A stretch of DNA of 64,000 bases from Vibrio sp. 10N.261.45.E2 (GTDB lineage Bacteria > Pseudomonadota > Gammaproteobacteria > Enterobacterales > Vibrionaceae), in the NCBI RefSeq assembly GCF_002875705.1, contig NZ_MCZZ01000152.1:34477-98476 (forward strand). The letters run 5' to 3'. Under the pieces are notes generated by a model. It was not told the DNA's origin, did no database searches, and saw nothing but the letters and a program-made list of their open reading frames with translations. Positions 8,935 through 17,704 of this stretch are shown one piece after another. The first letter of the stretch is position 1; each line of letters opens with the position of its first letter. Position numbers and translations under genes: made by a program.

Positions 8935-9531
8935 AGATTTCCCTTTATAAACTAGCGCGTCTATAGCGGCTGCATCATTTGTGCAGCTTTGTTTTTATAG
9001 TCTTGATTTGAAAATTTATAGTCTGAGTTTGAAATTATATAAGTGCCCATAGGTTCTTATCTGTATTAAGTCATTCGATGGATTTTGTTCTAGCGTCTAC
9101 TTCAAACGCATGGCCTTAATCACTTGGCTTTTACACGAAAACTTTGTTTCAGCGAACAGGAAAGGTCCAAAGAGTGTCTTTCATGACGTTTATTTTAGAT
9201 TGAATCAGACAGGAAAAGTTAAGCTTATTTCAAACGTAATTGATTGTTATGCAACGGTGATAATCCTAACGCTAAATGGATTAAATTGTAATCAAAACTC
9301 GTAGTGAGTGAGTAAATGAAATCAGAATATTTATCCAAAGACTGAATAAGCGAATATGCAAACAGTTGGTTCTTTCTGATGTGCTGTTATCTTGCAGTAA
9401 AAATTACCGAATAAACTAAGTTTTGCAGTAATTGTTTGGGATAAATATTCAAATCATTATTCTTTTCAGTGAATCTTGTTGTAACAAGTTGTTTACAATT
9501 CTGAAGTAAATAAAAGATAGGGACGGTTGAG
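8935..9531. other. Long divergent promoter region
   Basis: About 600 bases without a credible gene, between the minus-strand ABC exporter and the plus-strand CtlX-like gene. It holds a hairpin GCTGCA / TGCAGC (8969-8987) in the exporter leader and two direct copies of a 20-base motif (8996-9036). A 64-codon ORF at 9110 lacks a ribosome site and looks random. Confidence 0.5.
8996..9036. repeat. Two direct copies of a 20-base motif, 21-base period
   Basis: TATAGTCTTGATTTGAAAAT at 8996-9015 and a copy at 9017-9036 agree at 16 of 20 positions. Two helical turns apart, upstream of the ABC exporter, they could be tandem sites for one regulator. Confidence 0.5.
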
Positions 9532-10506
9532 ATGTTAAACCTACATAAGAAATCACTTCATATTACTAATGTTCAAAACGCCAATTGCGTTGTTATGGTG
9601 CCGCCAAAAGAATTTCGGTTTAACGAAGAAACTGCACGTGATAACGAATTTCAGCACAGAGTGAATCTGACCGAGGCTGAGGTGAAGTTAGAAACGATGG
9701 CCGAATTTAAGGCTATGGTCGCTTCGTTACGTAAAGAAGGTGTGCAAGTTGTAGAGTTTGATTACCCAGAGTTTGGCGTGGAAACGCCGGATGCAGTTTT
9801 CCCAAATAACTGGTTCAGTACGTGTAGTGATGGCAGCTTATTTACCTTCCCTATGGCGTGTGAAAACCGTCAAAATGAAGTGAAGCCAAATGCCCTTATT
9901 GAAGCACTTGAAGCGTCTGGTCGCATAGTTAACCATAGCGAGTCTCTAGAGTCTTATATTGCGCAAGGTTCTTATTTGGAGAGCACGGGCGTGATGGTTA
10001 TCGACCATATCAACAAGACCATCTATGCTGCGCTTTCTCAGCGTTGTGACCGCGAAGTATTAGAGGATTACGCGAAACGTATTGGTTATTCGCGTGTGGT
10101 TTCGTTTCAAACGGCTTTACCGTCTGGTCAGCCTATTTACCATACCAATGTGATGATGGCGATTGGCGATAACTTCTGCGTGATCTGTGATGAAGTGATC
10201 CCAGAATTTGAACGCCGCTTTGTGGTCAAATCTCTTGCTAAAGACAAACAGGTTATCTCTATCTCAATTGATCAGATGAACCGTTTCTGTGGCAACATCC
10301 TTCAACTTGAAACCGTGAATGGCGATAAAGTGATTGCGATGTCTCAATCGGCTTACGATGCGTTTTCTCCTGCTCAGTTAGCTCAGCTTTCGACCCATGG
10401 AAAACTGCTGCCATTCAATGTAAAAACGATTGAAGATATTGGCGGTGGTTCGGTGCGATGCATGTTGGGTGAGGTGTTCTTACCAACGCGAGTTAATCGT
10501 CTGTAA
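9532..10506 (+). CDS. ctlX: Amidinotransferase/arginine deiminase-fold hydrolase, CtlX-like
   Basis: A 324-residue cytoplasmic enzyme of the guanidino/ureido-modifying pentein fold. Motifs in order: 'PDAVFPNNWFS' (substrate-binding Asp and Asn, about residue 85), 'ESTGVMVID', catalytic His in 'YHTNVMM' (residue 204) and nucleophile Cys310 in 'GGGSVRCMLGEVFLP'. This pattern matches the citrulline-utilisation hydrolase CtlX group better than true arginine deiminase, which is about 410 residues. It probably hydrolyses citrulline or a related ureido/guanidino compound; the precise substrate is inference. The gene stands alone with its own terminator. A GGGACGG ribosome site precedes the ATG. Confidence 0.75.
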   Translation: MLNLHKKSLHITNVQNANCVVMVPPKEFRFNEETARDNEFQHRVNLTEAEVKLETMAEFKAMVASLRKEGVQVVEFDYPEFGVETPDAVFPNNWFSTCSDGSLFTFPMACENRQNEVKPNALIEALEASGRIVNHSESLESYIAQGSYLESTGVMVIDHINKTIYAALSQRCDREVLEDYAKRIGYSRVVSFQTALPSGQPIYHTNVMMAIGDNFCVICDEVIPEFERRFVVKSLAKDKQVISISIDQMNRFCGNILQLETVNGDKVIAMSQSAYDAFSPAQLAQLSTHGKLLPFNVKTIEDIGGGSVRCMLGEVFLPTRVNRL

Positions 10507-10535
10507 CAAGCACCATTTCCAGCAATCAATCTTTG

Positions 10536-10570
10536 AATACCACTCTTATCACAGAGTGGTATTTTGTTTT
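10536..10570 (+). terminator. Terminator after ctlX-like gene
   Basis: AATACCACTCT / AGAGTGGTATT perfect 11-base stem followed by T-rich TTTGTTTT. Confidence 0.95.
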
Positions 10571-10638
10571 TATCTATCACGAAGAAGAGAACAAGGGCTC
10601 GATACGGGAGTAAACGCGCAAAAGCTAACAGAAATAAG

Positions 10639-11271
10639 CTATGAAGCGCTCTTGAAAGCTCTGTGTTCAATGAACTGCGCCGACAGTGCCACGACTTCCT
10701 TGGAGTAGACAAGTGCGGTGTGGTTGAGTTTAAGGGCGTAAGTATCCGTTGCTCCTCTCAGGTTTGCATCTTCGAGTGTGACTGTGCCATCGCCCGGGTT
10801 TCTTCCCAGCACAATACGTCCGACTCCGGCGTCGTAGGTGCCCGTAATCACGCCAATCGGCACATCAATGTCGTAGTCACCCAAGCCATCGCTTAAGATC
10901 ATTTTGCTCGAACCAAAGATAAATCCAAGCCCATGATTCGACAGTGTTTTGGCGATGGTTGCCCCATTGTGTGGAGTACCTGCTGTAATAATACAGGTGT
11001 CTGCAAAATCGGGCTGGTAAAACTTAAAGTAGTGGCGAATGAGCAAGCCACCGAGTGAGTGACCGAAGAAGTAGACCTCATCGTGTTCATCAAAGCGTGC
11101 ATTGACGAAACGATTGAGACGTTTGGCGGCAGAAGGGAAACGTAGCGAGTTGTAAGCAAACTTGTGCGTTGTAAAGCCGCGTTTTGTGAAGTTTCTATCC
11201 AGATATTGCATGATCAACGCAGGCATATACAGACCATGAATTAAAACTATATGTTTGTTTTTATTATTCAT
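10639..11271 (-). CDS. Alpha/beta hydrolase, small lipase/esterase-like
   Basis: 210 residues with an alpha/beta hydrolase core: 'IVLIHGL' (oxyanion strand, 8-14), nucleophile elbow 'GHSLGG' with Ser72, and later 'GTPHNG'. The catalytic acid probably is Asp in 'NPGDGTV' and the His in 'LNHTAL' near residue 187. There is no signal peptide, so it should act in the cytoplasm. It resembles PGAP1/lipase-like proteins of unknown substrate. It reads on the minus strand toward the ctlX terminator. Single gene; no partner. Confidence 0.8.
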   Translation of the reverse strand: MNNKNKHIVLIHGLYMPALIMQYLDRNFTKRGFTTHKFAYNSLRFPSAAKRLNRFVNARFDEHDEVYFFGHSLGGLLIRHYFKFYQPDFADTCIITAGTPHNGATIAKTLSNHGLGFIFGSSKMILSDGLGDYDIDVPIGVITGTYDAGVGRIVLGRNPGDGTVTLEDANLRGATDTYALKLNHTALVYSKEVVALSAQFIEHRAFKSAS

Positions 11272-11394
11272 TTATGTCCTCCGTATGATGATGTCTCCAG
11301 TATATTTAGTCGCAAATTTAAACTCAATAAAACTTGCTACGAATGGGATGCAACAGACAAGGTGGACAACAAAAACGATACTTTCGGTTGGTAA

Positions 11395-11420
11395 AAAGGG
11401 ACTCAAAAATGAGTCCCTTT
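11395..11420 (-). terminator. Terminator after eptA
   Basis: AAAGGGACTC / GAGTCCCTTT stem with T run (TTTTT) on the minus strand. Confidence 0.9.
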
Positions 11421-11449
11421 GGTTGGAAACTATGAGTCACACTTTGAAG

Positions 11450-13072
11450 CTAGCGACACGGAGCGAAGATATCTTGGTTCTCTCGATAATCTTTGGTTTG
11501 TACATCCATTAGACCGAGTAAAGAGTCGAACAGGTTGTCTTGGGAGAAACTTTGTTCTTTGCCTGCCTTTCTCAAGCAGGTTTGGTTTATCCCTTTTTGC
11601 TCGGCGAAACCATTAGACATCCACACGATCATAGGCACATGAGTTTGTTCTTTCGGTGCCAATGAATAAGGCATGCCGTGTAAGTAGACGCCGTTCTCCC
11701 CTAGAGACTCACCGTGATCTGAGATGTACATTAACGCGACATTGTACTTATCAGTGAGTTTCTCCAGTTTCTGCATCGCCTGTGATAGAAAGAAATCGGT
11801 GTACAGGATGGTATTGTCGTAGGTGTTGACCACTTCCTCGTTGGTGCAATTTTCAATATCTGCACGAGCGCAGTCAGGCGTAAATTTCTTATGCTCTTCT
11901 GGGTAACGCTCAAAGTATGTTGGGCCGTGAGACCCAGCAATGTGATAGAAAATGATGCTATCTTGCTTTAGATCTTGAGTATCTTGCTCGAAGTTCTCGA
12001 GCATGGCTGTGTCGTAGCACACATCGTTATTACACAATGGATCGCTGTCTTTGGCGACCAACGTCATCTCTTTGATTCGGTGTGCGACTGCCTTGTCCCC
12101 GCCATCATGTTCTCTCCAAATAGAGTGAATGCCCGCGCGGTTCATGATGTCGACCACGTTATCTTGGTTGTAGGCTTTATCGCGATCATAGTTGCTGCGA
12201 TTCATATTCGAGAACATACAGGGTACAGAAACCGCAGTGGCTGTTCCGCACGACTGAACATCAGAGAAAAATATCGGATTGTAAGGCTTGGTGTGAGCGT
12301 TGGTTTCTCTCCCATAGCCATGATATTGGTAGTTATACACGCGGGCTGTTTCGCCAAGCACAAACACCAACAAGGTCGGTTTGGTTGCCGCTTTTGCTTG
12401 TGCTGTTTGCTTCGCATCTAACCCTAATTCCTGATAGGGGATGGGTTGTTTGATGTAGGTGTTGTTGATGTATTTGACCGTTGATGCCACATACTCGGTC
12501 GGAATGATCATCTTTTTGATGTGTGAGTTATTCCGACCAATCGATACGTAATCTTTGTAGAAAAGCCCGGCAATAATGGCAATGACGATCAAGGAAGAGA
12601 GTAGTCCAATCGATTTCCAGACAAAGAAATCTTTCCAGGACTCTTTTTTGAGTTTGGTAAACAGTAGGATCAGTGACGGGACAATACCCATCGCGAATAA
12701 CCATAAGATGGAGTGGGTACTTACATAACTTGCTGCTTCGCCACTATTGGTTTCGAAGACGTTCTCTATCATTCCATAGTCGACATAGATGCCGTAATTG
12801 AACATGCTGTAGCTGACTAAGGTAGAGGTGATCAGCAATAAGATGAAAAACGGCTTAGAGAAGATAGGCCAGTTGAAGACTTGGAAGATGAAGTTAAAGG
12901 CAGCAAGGAAGAAGATAGGGATGGATATAAGAAACGCAGCGCTTTCAGATTTTGATGCCTGAACAATACTAAACAGTTCTTGGGAGAGAGGTAGGTTGAC
13001 AACAAGCAGGTAATACACAGCCAACACAAAAGGAAGCTTGTTTATCGACATGTTTAAGCTTGGTAGATTCAT
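11450..13072 (-). CDS. eptA: Lipid A phosphoethanolamine transferase EptA
   Basis: A 540-residue inner-membrane enzyme that transfers phosphoethanolamine from phosphatidylethanolamine to lipid A at the periplasmic face, lowering binding of polymyxin and cationic peptides. Five membrane helices occupy about residues 12-175; the sulfatase-fold domain follows with metal-binding 'GETAR' (240), catalytic Thr of 'SCGTATAVSVPC' (about 277) and 'YISDHGESLGENG' with 'HGMPY'. These are the EptA signature blocks, also shared with MCR enzymes. The first ATG gives 540 residues; an ATG seven codons later is an alternative. It is a single-gene unit, with no PmrAB-like regulator next to it. Confidence 0.92.
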   Translation of the reverse strand: MNLPSLNMSINKLPFVLAVYYLLVVNLPLSQELFSIVQASKSESAAFLISIPIFFLAAFNFIFQVFNWPIFSKPFFILLLITSTLVSYSMFNYGIYVDYGMIENVFETNSGEAASYVSTHSILWLFAMGIVPSLILLFTKLKKESWKDFFVWKSIGLLSSLIVIAIIAGLFYKDYVSIGRNNSHIKKMIIPTEYVASTVKYINNTYIKQPIPYQELGLDAKQTAQAKAATKPTLLVFVLGETARVYNYQYHGYGRETNAHTKPYNPIFFSDVQSCGTATAVSVPCMFSNMNRSNYDRDKAYNQDNVVDIMNRAGIHSIWREHDGGDKAVAHRIKEMTLVAKDSDPLCNNDVCYDTAMLENFEQDTQDLKQDSIIFYHIAGSHGPTYFERYPEEHKKFTPDCARADIENCTNEEVVNTYDNTILYTDFFLSQAMQKLEKLTDKYNVALMYISDHGESLGENGVYLHGMPYSLAPKEQTHVPMIVWMSNGFAEQKGINQTCLRKAGKEQSFSQDNLFDSLLGLMDVQTKDYRENQDIFAPCR

Positions 13073-13218
13073 AGGTCTTATTTTCCTGCGTCTCTTATCC
13101 CTTTATTTTAGTCTCGCTACCAAGAAAGCTCTAATATCAACGCACAAAGCTCAATAAGTAATGGTGAGCGAAAAACTGGTTAAAGTGGATTGACGCGATA
13201 GGGCATGTAGAAACAAAA

Positions 13219-13270
13219 AATTCACTTTACTGAGTGACCTTCATGACAAGGTGGAACAGCAAAGTGAATT
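13219..13270 (-). terminator. Terminator after the outer-membrane barrel gene
   Basis: AATTCACTTT / AAAGTGAATT arms around a 32-base loop that has its own pairing; T run on the minus strand. Confidence 0.75.
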
Positions 13271-13305
13271 AGTATGTTTAGCTTGTTCTATGTGGTTCAA
13301 TCACA

Positions 13306-13878
13306 TTAGAAGTTGTATGAACCACCGAAGCTAATGCTATTGAAAGCAAGCGTGTCGCTACTGTATGTCTTGCCACCAATCGTATTATCTACACTTACTG
13401 CATCTGCTTGAGAAATAGCTCGAAGTGTTAAGTGTTCGATAGGTGAGTACTCAACGCCGACGCCAAAGTGGAAACCCGTGCCGCTGTCATCATCAAACCC
13501 TGAACTGCTGCTTGCATTTAGGTCTACGGAACTCAAACCTGCCAATACGAATGGGCGGATGGTGTTGTCGAATGTGTAACCAAGATTTGCTGATACAGAA
13601 ATAGAGGTTGGTGACAGCTTTTCAAAGCTATTTTTGTAGTTTGCATAGTCGTTGTAGCCAAGTTCAACACCTACGATACGGTTAAATTGGTAACCGCCAT
13701 ATAGGTTGTAGCCCATGCCGCTAGAATCTAAGCTTGGAGCGTTATCAGTATCTGAGCCTTGGTATACGCTAAGACCACCACCAATGTAAGCACCGCCGTC
13801 AGTGCCTGCAGCTAGAGCTGGAAGAGAAACTGCGCTGATTAAACCCAGTGCTAATGCTGATTTTGTTATCTTGTTCAT
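13306..13878 (-). CDS. Outer-membrane beta-barrel protein (OmpA-like porin fold)
   Basis: 190 residues with a clear signal peptide (cleavage after 'VSLPALA', about residue 23) and alternating hydrophobic beta strands: 'GYNLYGGYQFN', 'GVELGYNDYANY', 'VSANLGYTFDN', 'GFHFGVGVEYSP', ending in 'SISFGGSYNF', whose terminal Phe is the usual outer-membrane assembly signal. This matches an eight-stranded barrel of the OmpA/OmpX-like 'OMP_b-brl' group without the peptidoglycan-binding tail. Role may be structural or adhesion-related; not determinable. Single gene, expressed divergently from the isochorismatase-like gene. Confidence 0.85.
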   Translation of the reverse strand: MNKITKSALALGLISAVSLPALAAGTDGGAYIGGGLSVYQGSDTDNAPSLDSSGMGYNLYGGYQFNRIVGVELGYNDYANYKNSFEKLSPTSISVSANLGYTFDNTIRPFVLAGLSSVDLNASSSSGFDDDSGTGFHFGVGVEYSPIEHLTLRAISQADAVSVDNTIGGKTYSSDTLAFNSISFGGSYNF

Positions 13879-14070
13879 CTTTCTTACTCACTCTTAAATG
13901 TCATGTCAGTATCAATAATTTTTGTTTTGCGACCTTTCGACCGTTGGTGAGTATTATTCCGTAGTCTTATACCTATTACTGTATGGCTTTGTAAGCTAAA
14001 TCGTTACATATTAGAAGTTGTACTCATCAGATTGCGTAGTGAGTTAGGCTGTCAAAAACAAGGAGTAGAC

Positions 14071-14610
14071 ATGCTAATGAGACAAAAGACAGGGTTGGTA
14101 GTTGTGGACGTGCAAGGCAAGCTCGCACGCCTTGTTGATGACAGTGATACGCTGATTGCTAATTGTGGGAAGTTAATTCAAGGAGCGAAGGTTTTGGGTC
14201 TGCCAATTATTCGTTTGGAGCAGAACCCAGAGAAGCTAGGTGCTACAGTCGACGAACTTAATGACCTGTTGAGTGGTGCTAAACCGATACCTAAATTCAC
14301 TTTCAACGCGTGTGATGAGCCCAAGTTTGTTGAGGTGGTGCGAGCCAAGGATGTAGAGACTTGGTTAGTGTGTGGTATTGAGGCTCATATTTGCGTGTAT
14401 CAAACCGCAATGGGGCTGTTAGGTCTTGGATACAAGGTTCAGATTGTTAGCGACTGTATTAGCTCTCGAACGGCGCTTAATAAGGAGCTGACGATTAGCC
14501 GAATGCGGGAAGCGGGTATCCAAATCACCGGGGTAGAAATGAGCTTATACGAGCTGGTAAAGGATTGTCGCGCGCCTGAATTTAAGTCTATTTTGTCCTT
14601 GATTCGTTAA
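14071..14610 (+). CDS. Isochorismatase-like cysteine hydrolase
   Basis: 179 residues of the isochorismatase-like fold: Asp in 'VVVDVQGKL' (about 12), Lys region 'IPKFTFNAC', and nucleophile Cys in 'CGIEAHICVYQTA' (about 110), the Asp-Lys-Cys triad of the family. Members hydrolyse amides or vinyl ethers; the YcaC/MAR1-like subgroup has no known substrate. The ATG at 14071 follows AAGGAG at a good distance; an earlier ATG at 14032 lacks one. It is followed after 38 bases by a P-loop protein on the same strand, so the two probably form an operon. Confidence 0.82.
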   Translation: MLMRQKTGLVVVDVQGKLARLVDDSDTLIANCGKLIQGAKVLGLPIIRLEQNPEKLGATVDELNDLLSGAKPIPKFTFNACDEPKFVEVVRAKDVETWLVCGIEAHICVYQTAMGLLGLGYKVQIVSDCISSRTALNKELTISRMREAGIQITGVEMSLYELVKDCRAPEFKSILSLIR

Positions 14611-14648
14611 GGTCTGATTCGTTATTTTCCCGCTTTGAAGAGGTTCAT

Positions 14649-15191
14649 TTGAATAATCTAATCGTATTCACAGGTGGCCCGGGGTCGGGCAAAACTTCGG
14701 TCATCGACGCTTTGAAAAGCAAGGGCTATCGCTGCGCACCAGAGGTTGGGCGTAAAGTCATTCAACACCAAGTCGAGCAACAAGGGAGTGCTCTACCGTG
14801 GTTAAACAAAGTGGCTTTTCGTGATGAAATGGTGCGAGAAGAATTAGCCAACTATCAAGCGTTTGAATCGAGTGAACAGCCCGTTTTCTTTGATAGAAGC
14901 ATCGTCGATTCATACGGTTACAGCTTGTTAGAAACGCTGCCTATTCCTCAATCTTTGCTGAATAGCTGTAATGAACTCGAATACAACAGCAAGGTGTTTA
15001 TCTTCCCGCCATGGGACTCGATTTTCATCAATGACGAAGAACGTAAGCAAGATTTCGAGGAAGCGATCGCCACCTACGAAAAAATGGTGTCAGCCTATAA
15101 GAAGTTTGGCTATCTGCTGGTGGAAGTACCCAAGTTATCTGTTGAGGAAAGAGTCGAGTTTATCTTAACTTCAATTAACTCAGGTGAGTGA
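14649..15191 (+). CDS. AAA-type P-loop protein (predicted ATPase/kinase)
   Basis: 180 residues with Walker A 'GGPGSGKTS' (8-16) and a Walker B-like 'VFFDRSIVD' (about 80-88). The small single-domain architecture resembles the AAA_28 group of predicted ATPases, some of which are related to nucleotide kinases. The start is TTG, with GAAGAGG upstream; it yields a clean family N-terminus (MNNLIVFTGGPGSGK). Last gene of a two-gene unit closed by a strong terminator. Function unknown. Confidence 0.75.
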   Translation: MNNLIVFTGGPGSGKTSVIDALKSKGYRCAPEVGRKVIQHQVEQQGSALPWLNKVAFRDEMVREELANYQAFESSEQPVFFDRSIVDSYGYSLLETLPIPQSLLNSCNELEYNSKVFIFPPWDSIFINDEERKQDFEEAIATYEKMVSAYKKFGYLLVEVPKLSVEERVEFILTSINSGE

Positions 15192-15218
15192 TTTCCAGAA
15201 AGACCACAACTAAAAAAG

Positions 15219-15262
15219 CCCCGCAGTATTCACTCAATCAAGTCGATACTGCGGGGTTTTTA
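15219..15262 (+). terminator. Strong terminator after the P-loop gene
   Basis: CCCCGCAGTAT / ATACTGCGGGG with T run; A run on the other side means it may also work for the minus-strand rpiR-like gene. Confidence 0.95.
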
Positions 15263-15300
15263 TTGAAATCGACTAGTTGATGACTTAGTCGTCTGAAACA

Positions 15301-16164
15301 CTAATCACCGAGAGGCTGTCTGTCGCCACCGCCTCGGTAGGAATCTAGCGCAACCTTCAAGCGGCGCAGTTTATCGCGCGAGCGGTTCTTGTGATTGACA
15401 GCGATACCCATCGAAAGCACATCTACCAACGCCAACATTGCGTAGCGAGAGGCCGATGGCTTGTAAATGAAGTCAGTTTCCATGTGTTTAATCGGTAACA
15501 AGATATCGGCAATCTTCGCTAGCGGAGTATCTTGCGGAGTAATCGCGATGATCTTAAGCCCATACTGTTTGGCTAGCTCGGCCGTTTCAGTGATCACTGG
15601 CGTAAAACCAGTCGCTGATATCATCACCATCACATCATTGGCATCTGCCGTAGCAGCAACCATGCGTGACATCAAACCATCGTTGTACGACACCACTGGG
15701 TAGCCCAATCGGAACAGTCGGTGTTGCAGTTCTTGAGAGGCGATAGTTGAACCTCCACCCATACCGATAGCAATGATCTGTCTGGCGTTATGTAGCCAAC
15801 TCACTGCGGTTTCAACGTCTTGTTCTTTGAACAAAGTGCGGTTGATGTCTAGGCTCTGCTTGATCGATTCGTAGATACCTTGATAACCCGTTTGGTCAAC
15901 AGGTTCGAGAATAAAACGCTGGCCGACAGTCAGTGTCTGAGCAAGCTTGATCTTCATATCACGTACGTTGCTGCAGCCGATAGCCTTGGCAAAACGCGTA
16001 ATGGTGGCTTCACTCACTTGAGCGCTTTCAGCAAGTTCTGTGATGCTGGCATTGGCAGCAAAATCAATGTCGTCCATGATTAGCTTAGCGACTTTCTTTT
16101 CTGCATCACGAAGAGCGGGAAAACGCTCTGTTATCTGTGAAATGATATCTACTTCTAAACTCAA
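15301..16164 (-). CDS. RpiR-family transcriptional regulator
   Basis: 287 residues: N-terminal helix-turn-helix of the RpiR type (about 1-77, 'SQVSEATITRFAKAIGC'-like) and C-terminal SIS sugar-phosphate-binding domain (about 125-260, 'IAIGMGGGSTIASQELQHRL', 'ISATGFTPVITETAELAKQYG'). Such regulators sense phosphorylated sugar intermediates. It lies 89 bases downstream of the PLP enzyme gene on the same strand and next to a divergent aminoacylase-transport-kinase-aldolase run, so it is the obvious controller of that locus; the effector could be KDPG (known for RpiR/HexR-type proteins), which is inference. A palindrome in the divergent promoter is a candidate operator. Confidence 0.9.
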   Translation of the reverse strand: MSLEVDIISQITERFPALRDAEKKVAKLIMDDIDFAANASITELAESAQVSEATITRFAKAIGCSNVRDMKIKLAQTLTVGQRFILEPVDQTGYQGIYESIKQSLDINRTLFKEQDVETAVSWLHNARQIIAIGMGGGSTIASQELQHRLFRLGYPVVSYNDGLMSRMVAATADANDVMVMISATGFTPVITETAELAKQYGLKIIAITPQDTPLAKIADILLPIKHMETDFIYKPSASRYAMLALVDVLSMGIAVNHKNRSRDKLRRLKVALDSYRGGGDRQPLGD

Positions 16165-16253
16165 GAATCCTGATCCTTTGTTGATGGGGCTAAGCCTTAG
16201 CCCCGTTAGTATATCTGAATGCTTCGCTGATTCTAGCTTATTGAAAAATCGAG

Positions 16254-17528
16254 CTAGAAGCAGGTCTCTACCCAGTTTGTTACCTGATACTCGTCATCGC
16301 TGATAGCAATGTAACGCCATTTATCGAAGGTTAAACATGGGTGTGAGGTTGAGAACGCAATCATGTCACCCACTTCAATCTCAGAAGAACCGTCTGTTTC
16401 AACAAAGGTGTGCTGATCCATCACCGCTGTCGCCGTCAGACCTTGTACTGAGATAGCTTCGCCATTGCGATAGCCGCGTTCTGCAATAGGTAAACCGGCA
16501 TCGAAGGCCACATCACGCTTACCTAGCCCGATCACCAGTTTAGTTGGCTCTGGGCGAGATATTACATATGCCCACACCTCAAGTGCCGATTCTAAATCAC
16601 CACCCAATTCACACGCGTAACCTTGGTTTGCTTGGGCGCGTTGTAGCACCTTGCTTTGTGCATCTAGATAAATACCTGTGTCGTGAATCGCGTAGCAGCC
16701 AGGACGGATGATCGCCAAGTAATCGGTTAGGTTCGCTAAACATTCGGCTACCACGTCATACCAAGCTGAACCTGCTCCTGTGATGATAGGTTGACCTGCA
16801 ATTAAGCCATCTGATGTGAGGCTTTCGACCGAGTTCAGTGCTTGCTTTAAGAAGGTGCGAATATCTTGTTCTGCATTGTCGCCATGAATCACACCTTCGT
16901 AAACTTCAATACCTGCCAGTGAGAGTGCAGGAGTGTCTTGGATGATTTGAGCCAGCTCTAAAACTTCTTGTGGTGAACGACAACCGCAGCGGCCGCCGGG
17001 TACACCAAACTCGATCAGGACTTTTAGCGTCTGATTGGTGTTGGCGAAGTGTTGACTTAATTGCTGTACGTTGACCGATGAATCAACACAACAGTAAAAA
17101 TCGACATCGAATTCACTGATCAGTTGTTCAACGATCGCCATGTTGGTTTTACCCACCAATTGGTTAGCCATGATGATTTTCTTCGCGCCAGCCATAGCGG
17201 CAACTTCTGCCTGTGCAGGCGTCGCTACGGTAATACCCCAAGCGCCATTCTCTAGCTGTTGACGGAAGAAATCAGGCGTCATCGATGTTTTGCCATGTGG
17301 CGACAATTTAACCTGATGATGATCAGCAAATGATTGCATCCAATTCAGGTTATTGGTTAAGGCTGATTGTTTGATAATTGCTACCGGAAGCGAAATATCT
17401 TCATCAACCAATCGATAAAGACCGTTCTCAGATCGTGATATTGCTCTCCCTTTTTGGCCTTTTTCAGTCAAGACGAAACTATCTTTTTGATACTTTATAA
17501 CATCTTTTTGTGCAGGGTTATGTTTCAT
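16254..17528 (-). CDS. PLP-dependent D-amino acid ammonia-lyase-like enzyme (D-serine dehydratase/D-threonine aldolase fold)
   Basis: A 424-residue fold-type III PLP enzyme: alanine-racemase-like barrel with the Schiff-base Lys80 in 'LSPHGKTSMTP', and a C-terminal D-serine-dehydratase-like domain with metal ligands in 'STSHPCLTF'. Family members deaminate or cleave D-amino acids. Given D-aminoacylase, RidA, KDG kinase and KDPG aldolase alongside, the best fit is D-glucosaminate (2-amino-2-deoxygluconate) ammonia-lyase giving 2-keto-3-deoxygluconate; this is inferred from context. It reads divergently from the aminoacylase gene and is co-directional with rpiR. D-threonine aldolase or D-serine deaminase activity remains possible. 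Confidence 0.8.
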   Translation of the reverse strand: MKHNPAQKDVIKYQKDSFVLTEKGQKGRAISRSENGLYRLVDEDISLPVAIIKQSALTNNLNWMQSFADHHQVKLSPHGKTSMTPDFFRQQLENGAWGITVATPAQAEVAAMAGAKKIIMANQLVGKTNMAIVEQLISEFDVDFYCCVDSSVNVQQLSQHFANTNQTLKVLIEFGVPGGRCGCRSPQEVLELAQIIQDTPALSLAGIEVYEGVIHGDNAEQDIRTFLKQALNSVESLTSDGLIAGQPIITGAGSAWYDVVAECLANLTDYLAIIRPGCYAIHDTGIYLDAQSKVLQRAQANQGYACELGGDLESALEVWAYVISRPEPTKLVIGLGKRDVAFDAGLPIAERGYRNGEAISVQGLTATAVMDQHTFVETDGSSEIEVGDMIAFSTSHPCLTFDKWRYIAISDDEYQVTNWVETCF

Positions 17529-17590
17529 TGCTGATTCCTAACATGATTTAAGTGTTTGTTATTTAATGTTTAAATCTATCTTGGGTTTGC

Positions 17591-17615
17591 TTTGTGATAG
17601 AAACTATCACACAAA
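17591..17615. promoter_or_regulatory. Palindromic candidate operator in the divergent promoter
   Basis: TGTGATAG-AAA-CTATCACA (17593-17611) is a perfect 8-base inverted repeat with a 3-base centre, midway between the two divergent genes. Likely site of the RpiR regulator. The 9-base gap between TGTGA and TCACA is wrong for CRP, which needs 6. Confidence 0.65.
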
Positions 17616-17704
17616 TTAAAATATTATGTGTGTTTTGTCACTGAAAATAATCGGCTGGATTCTTAATATAGCTCCATCAACACAGTGGATTGAGAGAGTG
17701 AAAA

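Noticed and set aside
9110..9304. 64-codon ORF in the exporter-ctlX gap
   Set aside because: No ribosome site, low-complexity composition, no terminator; likely chance.
11975..12421. 148-codon plus-strand ORF opposite eptA
   Set aside because: Lies wholly within EptA's catalytic domain, which is fully conserved; shadow frame.
17593..17611. CRP site at TGTGA ... TCACA
   Set aside because: Half-sites are 9 bases apart instead of 6, so it is more probably an RpiR operator.
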